Shown here piece after piece: positions 26,181 to 34,889 of a DNA stretch of 64,000 bases. How positions within the stretch are numbered: the stretch's first letter is position 1; each line of letters begins with the position of its first letter. The stretch comes from Paraburkholderia fungorum (GTDB lineage Bacteria > Pseudomonadota > Gammaproteobacteria > Burkholderiales > Burkholderiaceae). Below the pieces are notes generated by a model, which ran no database searches, was not told where the DNA came from, and saw only the letters and a program-made list of their open reading frames with translations. The stretch covers positions 47,230 to 111,229 of the forward strand of contig NZ_MCAS01000021.1 in NCBI RefSeq assembly GCF_003610895.1. The letters run 5' to 3'. Made by a program: the position numbers and the translations under genes.

Positions 26181-26253
26181 GGTGCGACGGCCCACCGGGC
26201 CAGACAGATCAACGGAATTTCAACAACCACTGCGAGCCGGAGCTCGCCCCGGC

Positions 26254-26607
26254 TCAATCGCGCTGAGCCGCGACCACGACGATTTCGACGAGGCACTTCG
26301 GATTCGCGAGCTTCGCTTCCACGGTAGCGCGCGGCGGCGTGGCGCCTTGAGCGACCCACTCGTCCCACACTGCGTTCATGCCGGCGAAATGCACCATGTC
26401 CGAGATATAGATCTGCACGGACAACAAGTGCGACTTGTCGCTGTTCACTTCAGCCAGCAGACGGTCGATGTGGCCGAGCACTTCGCGCGTCTGGCCCGTG
26501 ATGTCCTGATCCGCGTCTTCGGCGATCTGGCCTGCGAGGTACACGGTGCCGTTGTAGACGGCGGTTTCCGAGAGGCGCTTGCCGACGTGATGACGAATGA
26601 CTGCCAT
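26254..26607 (-). CDS. RidA-family (YjgF/UK114) protein
   Basis: 117 aa from ATG 26607 (MAVIRHHVGKRLSE), with an AGGA site upstream; the longer frame to 26655 lacks support. Family signatures are AVYNGTVYLAGQIAEDADQDITGQTREVL (in outline), KSHLLSVQIYISDM and PPRATVEAKLANP with the conserved Arg. RidA proteins hydrolyse reactive enamine/imine intermediates, but this paralogue is not clearly canonical RidA, so I give no symbol. It lies between the hydrolase gene and relA, all minus strand. Confidence 0.9.
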   Translation of the reverse strand: MAVIRHHVGKRLSETAVYNGTVYLAGQIAEDADQDITGQTREVLGHIDRLLAEVNSDKSHLLSVQIYISDMVHFAGMNAVWDEWVAQGATPPRATVEAKLANPKCLVEIVVVAAQRD

Positions 26608-26698
26608 GAAGAATCCTGAGTTTGGTTGAAAGTAGATCGAAGATGCGTTGCGCATTGCGCCCGATCAGAAGCGAAAGGACGCCACACGCAACCCTATA

Positions 26699-27610
26699 TT
26701 ATGACGCGTCAGGGGCGGGCCCGATGAAGAACTGCCTCGCGAGGTCGATCTGATCGGCCGAGAGAAACGCCGGCGCATGACCGACGCCCGCGATTTCCGC
26801 ACTCGAGACGGCACGCCCGGTTTCGACCATCTTCGCAACGGTCTCGCGAGAAAGCAGATCCGATTGTTCGCCACGCACCACCAGCACTGGCCCCTGAAAT
26901 GCCGCCAGCGAATGCCACAGCGCGGCCTCGCCGAGTTTGGTGGCCTCTTCGGTTATCGCCGCAAACGGCTGCGCAATCCGCGGGTCATAGCGCAGCAACC
27001 ACGCGCCGTCCTGCTCGTGCAACAGCGGCGTATTGATCTCACGCCATTCGTCCGGCGTAAGCGGACCAAAGGACTGCGCGAGCAACGCGGCGTAGTCGAT
27101 GCCCTGCTGGAGCGACTCGAAACGCGCGGGCTTACCGAGGTAATCGCCGATGCGCTGCACGGCCACCGGTTCCAGATGCGGACCGACGTCGTTCAACAGC
27201 ATCTTGCGGATTGGCGTTTCCGGCAGGCCGGCCAGCGCAAGCCCGATGAGACCGCCCATCGAGGTCCCGAACCAGTCGACCGTTTCGACGTTCAGGCGCG
27301 CAATCAACGTGACCATGTCGGCGACGTACTGCGGCACCGCATAGAAGTTGGGGTTCGCGAGCCAGGAAGACAAGCCCCGTCCCACTACATCCGGACACAC
27401 CACGCGGTAAGTGCCGGCAAATTCCGCCGCGAGACGGTCGAAATCGCGCCCCGAACGCGTCAAGCCGTGCACGCACAGCAGCACGCGCGGATTGGCCGGG
27501 TCACCCCACTCGGTATAGGCAACACGATGCAAGCCACTGGCGCTCGCGCACTGCACATAACGTTGGCGCGGCGTGGGCCGCGCGACGGCGGACGCGGAGA
27601 TTTCGGTCAT
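26699..27610 (-). CDS. Alpha/beta hydrolase
   Basis: 303 aa from ATG 27610 (MTEISASAV) with AGGAACCCAG before it; the frame is open upstream to 28060 but overlaps the scoB gene on the same strand. The fold markers are the oxyanion region CVHGLTRSGRDFDRLA, nucleophile elbow GTSMGG and catalytic His in GVGHAPAF. The substrate is unknown; an esterase or enol-lactonase-like role is possible. It lies downstream of scoAB but is separated by a terminator. Confidence 0.88.
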   Translation of the reverse strand: MTEISASAVARPTPRQRYVQCASASGLHRVAYTEWGDPANPRVLLCVHGLTRSGRDFDRLAAEFAGTYRVVCPDVVGRGLSSWLANPNFYAVPQYVADMVTLIARLNVETVDWFGTSMGGLIGLALAGLPETPIRKMLLNDVGPHLEPVAVQRIGDYLGKPARFESLQQGIDYAALLAQSFGPLTPDEWREINTPLLHEQDGAWLLRYDPRIAQPFAAITEEATKLGEAALWHSLAAFQGPVLVVRGEQSDLLSRETVAKMVETGRAVSSAEIAGVGHAPAFLSADQIDLARQFFIGPAPDAS

Positions 27611-27794
27611 CTGGGTTCCTTGCAAAAGCGCTGCGGATTTGGCTTGGGCACAGCAGGGATCAACAAGCGTCCAATCTTCCAAAGATTGTAAACCGCTTTG
27701 CCGCACGGCAAGGATCGGCCAAACGTCATAGGACGACCCGGGACTTACACAGGCATGGAGCGCAGACATGGGGCACACACCAGGCACCAAAACA

Positions 27795-27824
27795 AAGCGG
27801 GCGAGACTCACGTCTCGCCCGCTT
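27795..27824 (-). terminator. Rho-independent terminator after scoB
   Basis: AAGCGGGCGAGAC pairs with GTCTCGCCCGCTT around a 4-nt loop, followed on the minus strand by TTTGTTTTGG. It lies 65 bp after the scoB stop. Confidence 0.88.
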
Positions 27825-27888
27825 CGGGTCCTGCCTCGCCGCCACGTGCCGGTCATGGAGACCGAAACCGCCGGCGGTTCACGAAACC

Positions 27889-28530
27889 TCAGCTCACCGC
27901 GCTGACATCCAGCGGCGCGCCCGTCTTCGCCTTGATTTCCTCGATGCTGACGCCCGGCGCCAGTTCGGTCACTTTCAGGCCGTCTTCCGTCACTTCGATC
28001 ACGCCAAGATCGGTGATGATCTGATCGACCACACCCACGCCCGTCAACGGCAACGTGCATTCTTCGAGGATCTTGTGCTGGTCGCCCTTCGCGACGTGTT
28101 CCATCAGCACGACCACGCGCTTGACGCCCGCGACCAGATCCATCGCGCCGCCCATGCCCTTGATCATCTTGCCGGGGATCATCCAGTTGGCCAGATCGCC
28201 CTTCTTGCTGATCTGCATCGCACCCAGAATCGCGAGATTAATGTGCCCGCCGCGAATCATCGCGAACGAATCCGCCGACGAGAAAATCGACGAGCCCGGC
28301 AGCGTGGTCACCGTCTGCTTGCCTGCATTGATCAGATCGGCATCCACTTCTTCTTCGGTCGGCGACGGGCCGATGCCGAGCAAGCCGTTTTCCGACTGCA
28401 GCCACACTTCGACGCCCGCCGGCACATGGTTCGCCACCAGCGTCGGCAAGCCGATGCCGAGGTTCACATAGAAACCGTCCTGCAATTCCTTCGCCGCGCG
28501 TGCGGCCATTTCGTCACGAGTCCATGCCAT
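27889..28530 (-). CDS. scoB: 3-oxoacid CoA-transferase subunit B
   Basis: 213 aa. The catalytic glutamate lies in the SENG motif (LQSENGLLGIGP). GMGGAMDLVAGVKRVVVLMEH and GVGVVDQIITDLGV (shown in part) are typical of the beta subunit. A strong AAGGAGG site precedes the ATG. With ScoA, encoded 2 bp upstream, it transfers CoA between succinyl-CoA and acetoacetate, linking ketone-body or PHB breakdown to the TCA cycle. An acetate/acetoacetate variant (AtoDA) is the alternative. Confidence 0.94.
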   Translation of the reverse strand: MAWTRDEMAARAAKELQDGFYVNLGIGLPTLVANHVPAGVEVWLQSENGLLGIGPSPTEEEVDADLINAGKQTVTTLPGSSIFSSADSFAMIRGGHINLAILGAMQISKKGDLANWMIPGKMIKGMGGAMDLVAGVKRVVVLMEHVAKGDQHKILEECTLPLTGVGVVDQIITDLGVIEVTEDGLKVTELAPGVSIEEIKAKTGAPLDVSAVS

Positions 28531-28532
28531 GA

Positions 28533-29237
28533 TCAGCCTCCTTTCGCGCGGACGACGCGTTGTTCAATGCGTTTTTCCGGATGCGCATTGAGCACAATGC
28601 GCTGCACGAAAATACCCGGCGTGTGGATCGCGTCCGGATCGAGTTCGCCCACCTCAACGATTTCCTCGACTTCCGCGACGGTGATCTTGCCCGCCATCGC
28701 GCACATCGGGTTGAAGTTGCGCGCGGTGCGGCGATAGATCAGGTTGCCCGATTTGTCGGCCTTCCATGCCTTGACCAAGGCGACGTCGGCCGTCAGCGAA
28801 TGTTCGAGCACGTAGTGGTTTTCGCCGAACTGGCGGGTTTCCTTGCCTTCGGCGATCAGCGTGCCGTAGCCGGTGTTCGTGAAGAAGGCCGGAATGCCCG
28901 AGCCGCCCGCGCGCAGCTTCTCGGCGAGCGTGCCTTGCGGCGTGAATTCCAGTTCGAGTTCGCCGGCCAGATACTGGCGCTCGAACTCCTTGTTCTCGCC
29001 CACGTACGACGAAATCATCTTCTTGACCTGGCGCGTTTCGAGCAACAGACCGAGGCCGAAACCGTCGACGCCCGCATTGTTGCTGATGCAGGTGATGCCC
29101 TGCACCTTCGAATCACGCAGCGCCGCGATCAGCGCTTCGGGAATGCCGCACAGCCCGAAACCGCCGACGGCAAACGTCTGCCCGTCCTTGACGATGTCTT
29201 TCAGCGCCTCTTCGGCGCCTGGATAGACCTTGTTCAT
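28533..29237 (-). CDS. scoA: 3-oxoacid CoA-transferase subunit A
   Basis: 234 aa from ATG 29237 (MNKVYPGAEEAL) with AAGGAAGG upstream. The GGFGLCGIPEALI glycine-rich CoA-transferase signature and NNAGVDGFGLGLLL are intact. It is the first gene of the scoAB operon; its stop is 2 bp before the scoB start, so the pair is translationally coupled. Confidence 0.94.
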   Translation of the reverse strand: MNKVYPGAEEALKDIVKDGQTFAVGGFGLCGIPEALIAALRDSKVQGITCISNNAGVDGFGLGLLLETRQVKKMISSYVGENKEFERQYLAGELELEFTPQGTLAEKLRAGGSGIPAFFTNTGYGTLIAEGKETRQFGENHYVLEHSLTADVALVKAWKADKSGNLIYRRTARNFNPMCAMAGKITVAEVEEIVEVGELDPDAIHTPGIFVQRIVLNAHPEKRIEQRVVRAKGG

Positions 29238-29486
29238 CAGTATGTCCCTTCCTTTATGGAAACCCGAAACCGGAATTCGGATCGTTGCGACTTCGATATG
29301 ACGCAGAGCGGGCAAGCGCCCGACACGTCATTCTAGTCATCCGCAGCCGGTCCTGCGCTCAGCTTGCCATACCTCGAGCAATGCCGGCCGCAGGCGCTTC
29401 GCCGCGTTGTCGTGTGTCCGAAAGAGTACGCTGGGCGCGCCATACGGCACAATACGCAAAAATACATAAGTACTTGCCGCCCGCCC

Positions 29487-30032
29487 ATGCCCGCACTGGA
29501 TTACCAAACCGCATTCCACCTTGCCCCGATCGGGCTCGTGCTGTCGCGCGAACGGATCATCGAAGACTGCAATAACGAGCTGGCGTCCATCTTCGGCTAT
29601 GCGCGCGAGGCGCTGCTCGGTCAGTCGTTCCAGGTGCTGTACCCGTCGACAGACGAATTCGAGCGGATCGGCGCACGGATTACGCCCATCATGACCGCGC
29701 AAGGCAGCTATGCGGACGACCGGATCATGAAGCGGGCCAACGGAGAATTGTTCTGGTGCCACGTGACAGGCCGCGCGCAGCAACGCGCGGACGCGCATGC
29801 CGCCGGCGTGTGGACATTCGAGGATTTGAGCGCGACGCGGCGCGTGGCGGTCGAATTGACGCCGCGCGAGCGGGAAATCGCCGCGCAACTGGTAACGGGT
29901 AAAACCAGCAAGCAGATTGGGCGAGTGCTGGATATCAGTCCACGCACGGTCGATGTCTACCGCGCGCGGCTGATGCGTAAATACGATACGGGCAACGCGA
30001 CCGAGCTATTGCAGCGTTTGCTCGGTCATTGA
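29487..30032 (+). CDS. PAS-domain LuxR-type transcriptional regulator
   Basis: 181 aa from ATG 29487 (MPALDYQTAF). A PAS domain covers residues 8-115 (FHLAPIGLVLSRERIIEDCN in outline, FGYAREALLGQSF, ANGELFWCHVTG). A LuxR helix-turn-helix covers 120-181 (LTPREREIAAQLVTGKTSKQ, SPRTVDVYRARLM). It is a one-component sensor; no cofactor-binding residue can be assigned. Similar short PAS-LuxR proteins control carbon-use genes, and it is divergent from scoAB, so it may regulate that operon. Confidence 0.9.
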   Translation: MPALDYQTAFHLAPIGLVLSRERIIEDCNNELASIFGYAREALLGQSFQVLYPSTDEFERIGARITPIMTAQGSYADDRIMKRANGELFWCHVTGRAQQRADAHAAGVWTFEDLSATRRVAVELTPREREIAAQLVTGKTSKQIGRVLDISPRTVDVYRARLMRKYDTGNATELLQRLLGH

Positions 30033-30053
30033 GGGGCAATCGGGACGCTTGAA

Positions 30054-30485
30054 TCAGGCAACCTTCACCAGCGCCGCGCGCTCGATGGTTTCGCGCAGCG
30101 TATCCGGAACCGGCACCGACTTGCCGGCCGCATAGTCGATCCACACGCAGCGCGCGGCGCCACGTGCATAGACGGTGTCCGGGTCGTCGGCGCGCACGAG
30201 TTCGAAACCCGTGTCAAAGCTGCTGCGCCCTGGCGTCGCTACGGACATCCGGCCAATCACGTCGCCGGGATAGTGCAACTGCTTGAGAAACTCCATCGAC
30301 GCGTTGACGATGACCGGCCCCTGCCCGTCGACGTTGCTGCCAATCAGCCCCTGTTGTTCGAACCAGGAAATCCGCACCTGCTCCATGTAACGGAAATAGA
30401 CCGTGTTGTTCACATGGCCGAATGCGTCCATGTCACCCCAGCGGATCGGCATCGACATCTCAAAAACTGCGTGAAAATCGCTCAT
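30054..30485 (-). CDS. Acyl-CoA thioesterase, hotdog fold (YbgC/4HBT type)
   Basis: 143 aa. The catalytic signature is RWGDMDAFGHVNNTVYFRYME, with the conserved Asp and HVNN. SMEFLKQLHYPGDV is the second strand region. It should hydrolyse short acyl-CoA or aromatic-CoA thioesters in the cytoplasm. It sits next to an SDR gene and the electron-transfer flavoprotein oxidoreductase, consistent with acyl-CoA metabolism. Substrate choice cannot be read from sequence. Confidence 0.9.
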   Translation of the reverse strand: MSDFHAVFEMSMPIRWGDMDAFGHVNNTVYFRYMEQVRISWFEQQGLIGSNVDGQGPVIVNASMEFLKQLHYPGDVIGRMSVATPGRSSFDTGFELVRADDPDTVYARGAARCVWIDYAAGKSVPVPDTLRETIERAALVKVA

Positions 30486-30590
30486 CGTACTTCTTTAACG
30501 GTTGAAACGAGGGTGAAACCGGCCAGCGAGCCGGCGAAAACATGACAAACGGGTAGATGCAGGCCGTCGTTTGGCGGACAGCCCCTGGGC

Positions 30591-31367
30591 TCAGGCGAGC
30601 CCGAAGCCATCGTCGGCGGCAATCACCGAGCCGTTGATGAACTGCGATTCGTCGGCGGCCAGCAGCAGCAACAGCCCGTCCAGATCCTCCGGCTTGCCCA
30701 CGCGATGGCGCGGCAGCATCGACACCAGCTTCTGCCCCTGCTCGGTCGACCAGTGATGATGGTTGATCTCGGTGTCGATATAACCCGGGCAGATCGCGTT
30801 GACATTGATGCCGTGCTTGCCCCACTCCAGCGCCATGGCCTTCGTCATATGGACGACGGCGGCCTTGCTCATCGAGTACAGGCCGATCTGCGGCAGCACC
30901 CGCAGGCCCGCCATCGAGGCGATATTGATGATCCGGTATGAGGGCTTCTGCGCGCTGTTGCCGCGCATGATCATGCGTTTGGCGACTTCCTGGGCGACGA
31001 AGAAAGCGCCGCGCGTGTTCGTATCGAACACATATTCGAAGTCGGCCGGCGTGACTTCCGAAAGCTTCTGCGTAGTCGACACACCTGAGTTGTTCACCAG
31101 AATATCGATCGTGCCCGCCTCGGTTTCCGCGTGGGCAACGGCCGACTTGATGCTCTGATAATCTGTGACGTCGAGCGAAACAACATGCGCCGCGCCGCCG
31201 GCGGCCTCGATCTCGGCGCGCAATTCCTTCAGACGCTCGGTGCGGCGGCTCGCCAGCACGACCTTCGCGCCGGCCTGCGACAATACCTGAGCAAAGCGCT
31301 TCCCCAACCCGCTGGAGGCGCCGGTAATCAGCGCGACTTTGCCTTCCAGATTGATCGAACGGCCCAT
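30591..31367 (-). CDS. Short-chain dehydrogenase/reductase
   Basis: 258 aa with AAGGGA before the ATG. The cofactor motif TGASSGLG is at about 17, with NNSG in place of the usual NNAG. The catalytic residues are Ser in NIASMAG and Tyr-x3-Lys in YSMSKAAV. RRTERL after the second strand suggests NADP(H). It is divergent from ETF-ubiquinone oxidoreductase across a 191-bp spacer with a palindromic operator, so a 3-hydroxyacyl-CoA or related step is plausible but unproven. Confidence 0.92.
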   Translation of the reverse strand: MGRSINLEGKVALITGASSGLGKRFAQVLSQAGAKVVLASRRTERLKELRAEIEAAGGAAHVVSLDVTDYQSIKSAVAHAETEAGTIDILVNNSGVSTTQKLSEVTPADFEYVFDTNTRGAFFVAQEVAKRMIMRGNSAQKPSYRIINIASMAGLRVLPQIGLYSMSKAAVVHMTKAMALEWGKHGINVNAICPGYIDTEINHHHWSTEQGQKLVSMLPRHRVGKPEDLDGLLLLLAADESQFINGSVIAADDGFGLA

Positions 31368-31453
31368 TGTCGTTCCCTTGTTCGGTTGTTGTTACAGACG
31401 CGGTTGACCGATGCGGCAAGACCGTCACTGCGGGTCATACCGTATCACAGAAA

Positions 31454-31469
31454 TAGAACGATCGTGCTA
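31454..31469. promoter_or_regulatory. Palindromic operator candidate TAGnACGATCGTnCTA
   Basis: The sequence TAGAACGATCGTGCTA is symmetrical apart from one base pair, with the perfect core ACGATCGT. It lies in the spacer between the SDR gene and ETF-ubiquinone oxidoreductase, 90 bp before the latter. The form fits TetR-family repressors; TetR-type regulators of fatty-acid oxidation are known in betaproteobacteria. The symmetry is observed, the regulator is inferred. Confidence 0.5.
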
Positions 31470-31558
31470 ATCTCTGCTCATCGGGTTGCAGTGGCGCAGA
31501 CCATCGCCCACAATACGATCCCGAAAAAAGCATTCTAACGGTAAGAAGAGGAGCATCA

Positions 31559-33232
31559 ATGACCCCCGCAAGTCTCATTGAGCAATACGGTCCACGCGAG
31601 TCGATGGAATACGACGTCGTGATCGTCGGCGGCGGCCCGGCTGGCCTGTCCGCAGCGATCCGCCTGAAGCAGCTGGCGGCTGAGAAAGGCGTCGAAATTG
31701 GCGTGTGCGTACTGGAAAAAGGCTCGGAGATCGGGGCTCATATCCTGTCGGGCGCAGTGATGGATCCGCGCGCGATCACCGAACTGATCCCCGACTGGAA
31801 GGAAAAAGGCGCGCCGCTGACGGTGGACGTGACCGAAGACAAATTCCTGTTCCTGACCGAAACCGGTTCGAAGAGCGTGCCGACCTGGGCGCTGCCGGAC
31901 AACTTCAAGAACCACGGCAATTACGTGATCAGCCTCGCGAATGTCACGCGCTGGCTGGGTCAGCAGGCCGAGGCGCTGGGCGTCGAGATTTTCCCGGGCT
32001 TTCCGGCGGCCGAGATTCTGTATAACGACGACGGCTCGGTCAAAGGCGTCGCCACCGGCAATCTGGGCATCGGCAAGGATGGTGAACCGACCGAGAATTT
32101 CCAGCTCGGCATGGAGCTGCACGCGAAGTACACGCTCTTCTGCGAAGGCGCGCGTGGGCACCTCGGCCGTCAACTGAACGACAAATTCAAGCTGCGCGAA
32201 GGCGTCGATCCGCAGGTCTACGGTATCGGCATCAAGGAACTGTGGGAAATCGATCCGGCGAAGCACAAGCCCGGTCTGGTGATGCACACCGCCGGCTGGC
32301 CACTCGAAAACGACACGTACGGCGGCTCATTCCTCTATCACATGGACAACAACCAGGTGGTGGTGGGTTTCGTGGTTGGCCTCGGCTACACGAATCCGTA
32401 TCTGTCGCCGTTCGAGGAATTCCAGCGCTACAAGACGCATCCGGCGATCCGGGCGATTCTGGAAGGCGGCAAGCGCGTCTCGTACGGCGCACGGGCGATT
32501 ACGGCCGGCGGTCTGCTGTCGCTGCCGAAGCTGGTGTTCCCGGGTGGCGCGCTGGTCGGCGACGATGCGGGCTTCCTGAACGCATCGCGGATCAAGGGCT
32601 CGCACGCGGCGATCAAGACCGGCATGCTGGCCGCCGACGCCGCTTTTGAAGCCGTGCAGGCAGGCCGCACCAGCGATGAGCTGACGGCCTATCCGGAAAG
32701 CTTCAAGACGTCGTGGCTGCACACGGAGCTGCATCGCGCGCGCAACTTCAAGCAGTGGATGAGCAAGGGCCTGTACCTCGGCACGCTGATGGTGGGCCTT
32801 GAGCAGAAGGTGCTGGGCGGCAATGTGCCGTGGACGCTGCATCATCAGCATTCCGATCACGAGATGCTGAAACCCGCGTCGCAGTGCAAGCCGATTGTGT
32901 ATCCGAAGCCCGATGGCAAGCTGACGTTCGACCGGCTCTCTTCGGTGTTCATTTCGAACACCAACCATGAAGAGAATCAGCCGGCTCACCTGACGCTGAA
33001 AGATCCTTCGGTGCCCGTGAATGTGAACTGGCAGACCTATGCCGGTCCTGAGTCACGCTACTGCCCGGCAGCGGTGTATGAGTTCGTGAAGAACGACGAC
33101 GGCAGCGAGCGGCTCGTGATCAATGCGCAGAACTGCGTGCATTGCAAGACCTGCGATATCAAGGACCCGACCCAGAACATCGTGTGGGTCACGCCTGAAG
33201 GCGGCGGTGGTCCGAATTATCCGAATATGTGA
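31559..33232 (+). CDS. Electron transfer flavoprotein-ubiquinone oxidoreductase
   Basis: 557 aa, the family length. The FAD-binding motif VIVGGGPAGLSAAIRLK is at about 22. The central ubiquinone/membrane-binding region includes GSFLYHMDNNQVVVGFVVGL (part). The C-terminal 4Fe-4S site has cysteines in YCPAAVYEF and NCVHCKTCDIKDP. The enzyme passes electrons from acyl-CoA dehydrogenases through ETF to ubiquinone at the inner membrane. AGAGGAG precedes the ATG. The gene stands alone here, without etfAB. Confidence 0.96.
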   Translation: MTPASLIEQYGPRESMEYDVVIVGGGPAGLSAAIRLKQLAAEKGVEIGVCVLEKGSEIGAHILSGAVMDPRAITELIPDWKEKGAPLTVDVTEDKFLFLTETGSKSVPTWALPDNFKNHGNYVISLANVTRWLGQQAEALGVEIFPGFPAAEILYNDDGSVKGVATGNLGIGKDGEPTENFQLGMELHAKYTLFCEGARGHLGRQLNDKFKLREGVDPQVYGIGIKELWEIDPAKHKPGLVMHTAGWPLENDTYGGSFLYHMDNNQVVVGFVVGLGYTNPYLSPFEEFQRYKTHPAIRAILEGGKRVSYGARAITAGGLLSLPKLVFPGGALVGDDAGFLNASRIKGSHAAIKTGMLAADAAFEAVQAGRTSDELTAYPESFKTSWLHTELHRARNFKQWMSKGLYLGTLMVGLEQKVLGGNVPWTLHHQHSDHEMLKPASQCKPIVYPKPDGKLTFDRLSSVFISNTNHEENQPAHLTLKDPSVPVNVNWQTYAGPESRYCPAAVYEFVKNDDGSERLVINAQNCVHCKTCDIKDPTQNIVWVTPEGGGGPNYPNM

Positions 33233-33246
33233 TTCGGTGCTGGTTT

Positions 33247-33283
33247 GCCGTGCGCGGAGCGTGTTGGTCAGTCCGCGCACGGC
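33247..33283 (+). terminator. Long inverted repeat after ETF-ubiquinone oxidoreductase
   Basis: GCCGTGCGCGGA pairs perfectly (12 bp) with TCCGCGCACGGC across a 13-nt loop, starting 15 bp past the stop. The T-tract is weak (TTGCAGT), so it may be a weak terminator or a transcript-end stabiliser. Confidence 0.5.
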
Positions 33284-33366
33284 TTGCAGTCAAACGCTTC
33301 GTGCGCACAAAGACGAAGCGGCATTCACTGCAAACAGACTGTCGACGTTGCCGCAAAGCAGAGCAC

Positions 33367-34842
33367 TCAAACGCCCCGCATCACTTCAATCCGCTCCCGC
33401 ACCTTGGCCAGCACCGGCGCCCACGCGCCGATCTCAGGCTGCCTGAAAAGCTCAATCGAATCGTACCAACCCGTAGTGCGCGATTCATCGCCCCAAAACC
33501 ATGCCGACACGTGATCGATCATCAAACACGTCGGCACGCCGAGCGCTCCCGCCAGATGCGCGGGCCCGCTATCGATCGTGACGACCAGATCCAGATTCAC
33601 CAGCAACGCAGCGACGTCGTCGAATCCGGACTGAAAATGATGCGTCAAATCGGCAACTTCGAGACCTCGAGCGCGCCATTGCGCGACCGTCTCGCTGCGC
33701 CCAGGCGATAGCGCAAACCAGCTCACGCCGGGCACGCCCAACAGGGGGGCGAGTTGCTCGACGGGCACTGAGCGCCGCCTGTCGCGGATATGGTCGGGGT
33801 TGCCGTTCCACACCAGCCCGACTTTGAGGTTGCCTGGCTTGCCGGCCGTATGCGCATGAACCCGCTCGCGCCACGCCTGCACGCGCACGGGCTCAGCGCT
33901 CAGGTACGGCGCACCCCACCCTTGAGCATCGAAGACGCCAAGCCGCAGCGGCAAACTCATCAATCCGCAATGGAAATCAGGCCGTGTTTCAAGGCTCGTT
34001 TCGAGCGGCAAATCGGTTGGCAGCATGCGTTCGATCAGATGCCGCAAGGGTCCGTCGTGACCGAAAATCACGCGGCCGCCTTCGCGGCGCGCGCGCTCGG
34101 CCAGCGGCGGAAGAAAGCGCGCCGCCCAAAGACAGTCGCCGTTGCCTTGCTCGCCATACACGATCAGCGTTTTGCCTTCCAGCGACTCGCCCTGCCAATG
34201 CACGCTGATGGAAGCCAGCGCATGCTGGGCACTATTCGAATCGTCGCCGAATGCCATGCGGGATTCGTAATGCGCCCAACCGTCGGCGAAACGCCCCGTG
34301 CGGATTTCGAGCTCAGACAGATCGAATAGCGCATGCGCGTTATTGGGCGACAACACCAGCACTTGCCTGAGCAGGTCTTCCGCTTCGTGGAAACGCGCCT
34401 GTTCCTTGATGCACAACGCGAGCTTGTGAAGCGCCACGGGATTACCAGGTGCGACGCGAACCGCTTCGCGCAGCAGCCGCTCGGCCGTATCGAACTCATT
34501 GCGTTGTTGTACGGCGGCGGCGCGCCAGATCAGCGCATTCGCATCTTCGGCGTTCCGTTCAAGAAGCAGCGCGGCGGCGGAGTCGACGAGTGCCCAGTCG
34601 CGCACGACGAATGCCGTCTGCGCAATCGTGTGAAGCAGTGTGGGTTCGCAGGAGGGATCGAGCTGAAAGGCGCGCACGAGTGCGGCAAGCGCTTCGCGCT
34701 GGGCGGCCTTGTCGCGTTCGGCGTGCTGTAAAAGCGTTCGCCCGAACACAAGGCAATCGGCCGCGCCGGCATGCCGCGCGGCCGCCCGGGCACGCAGAGT
34801 CGCGAGTGGACTATCTGTGGGCCGCGTGTTCGTGCCGGTCAT
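33367..34842 (-). CDS. TPR protein with glycosyltransferase-like C-terminal domain
   Basis: 491 aa. Residues 15-215 contain four to five tetratricopeptide-like helical pairs (AALVRAFQLDPSCEPTLLHT; HEAEDLLRQVLVLSPNNAHAL in part). Residues 225-491 resemble the GT-B fold of the GT9/GT41-like proteins that follow TPRs in bacteria: TLIVYGEQGNGDCLWAARFL, KVGLVWNGNPDHIRDRRRS and VVTIDSGPAHLAGALGVPT. It may glycosylate a protein or envelope sugar, but no acceptor gene is adjacent. It is not an enzyme I can name. Confidence 0.85.
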   Translation of the reverse strand: MTGTNTRPTDSPLATLRARAAARHAGAADCLVFGRTLLQHAERDKAAQREALAALVRAFQLDPSCEPTLLHTIAQTAFVVRDWALVDSAAALLLERNAEDANALIWRAAAVQQRNEFDTAERLLREAVRVAPGNPVALHKLALCIKEQARFHEAEDLLRQVLVLSPNNAHALFDLSELEIRTGRFADGWAHYESRMAFGDDSNSAQHALASISVHWQGESLEGKTLIVYGEQGNGDCLWAARFLPPLAERARREGGRVIFGHDGPLRHLIERMLPTDLPLETSLETRPDFHCGLMSLPLRLGVFDAQGWGAPYLSAEPVRVQAWRERVHAHTAGKPGNLKVGLVWNGNPDHIRDRRRSVPVEQLAPLLGVPGVSWFALSPGRSETVAQWRARGLEVADLTHHFQSGFDDVAALLVNLDLVVTIDSGPAHLAGALGVPTCLMIDHVSAWFWGDESRTTGWYDSIELFRQPEIGAWAPVLAKVRERIEVMRGV

Positions 34843-34889
34843 TGAGACGAGGTTGCGCGCGCAGTACGGAAACGCTCGAAGCGCGCCCT

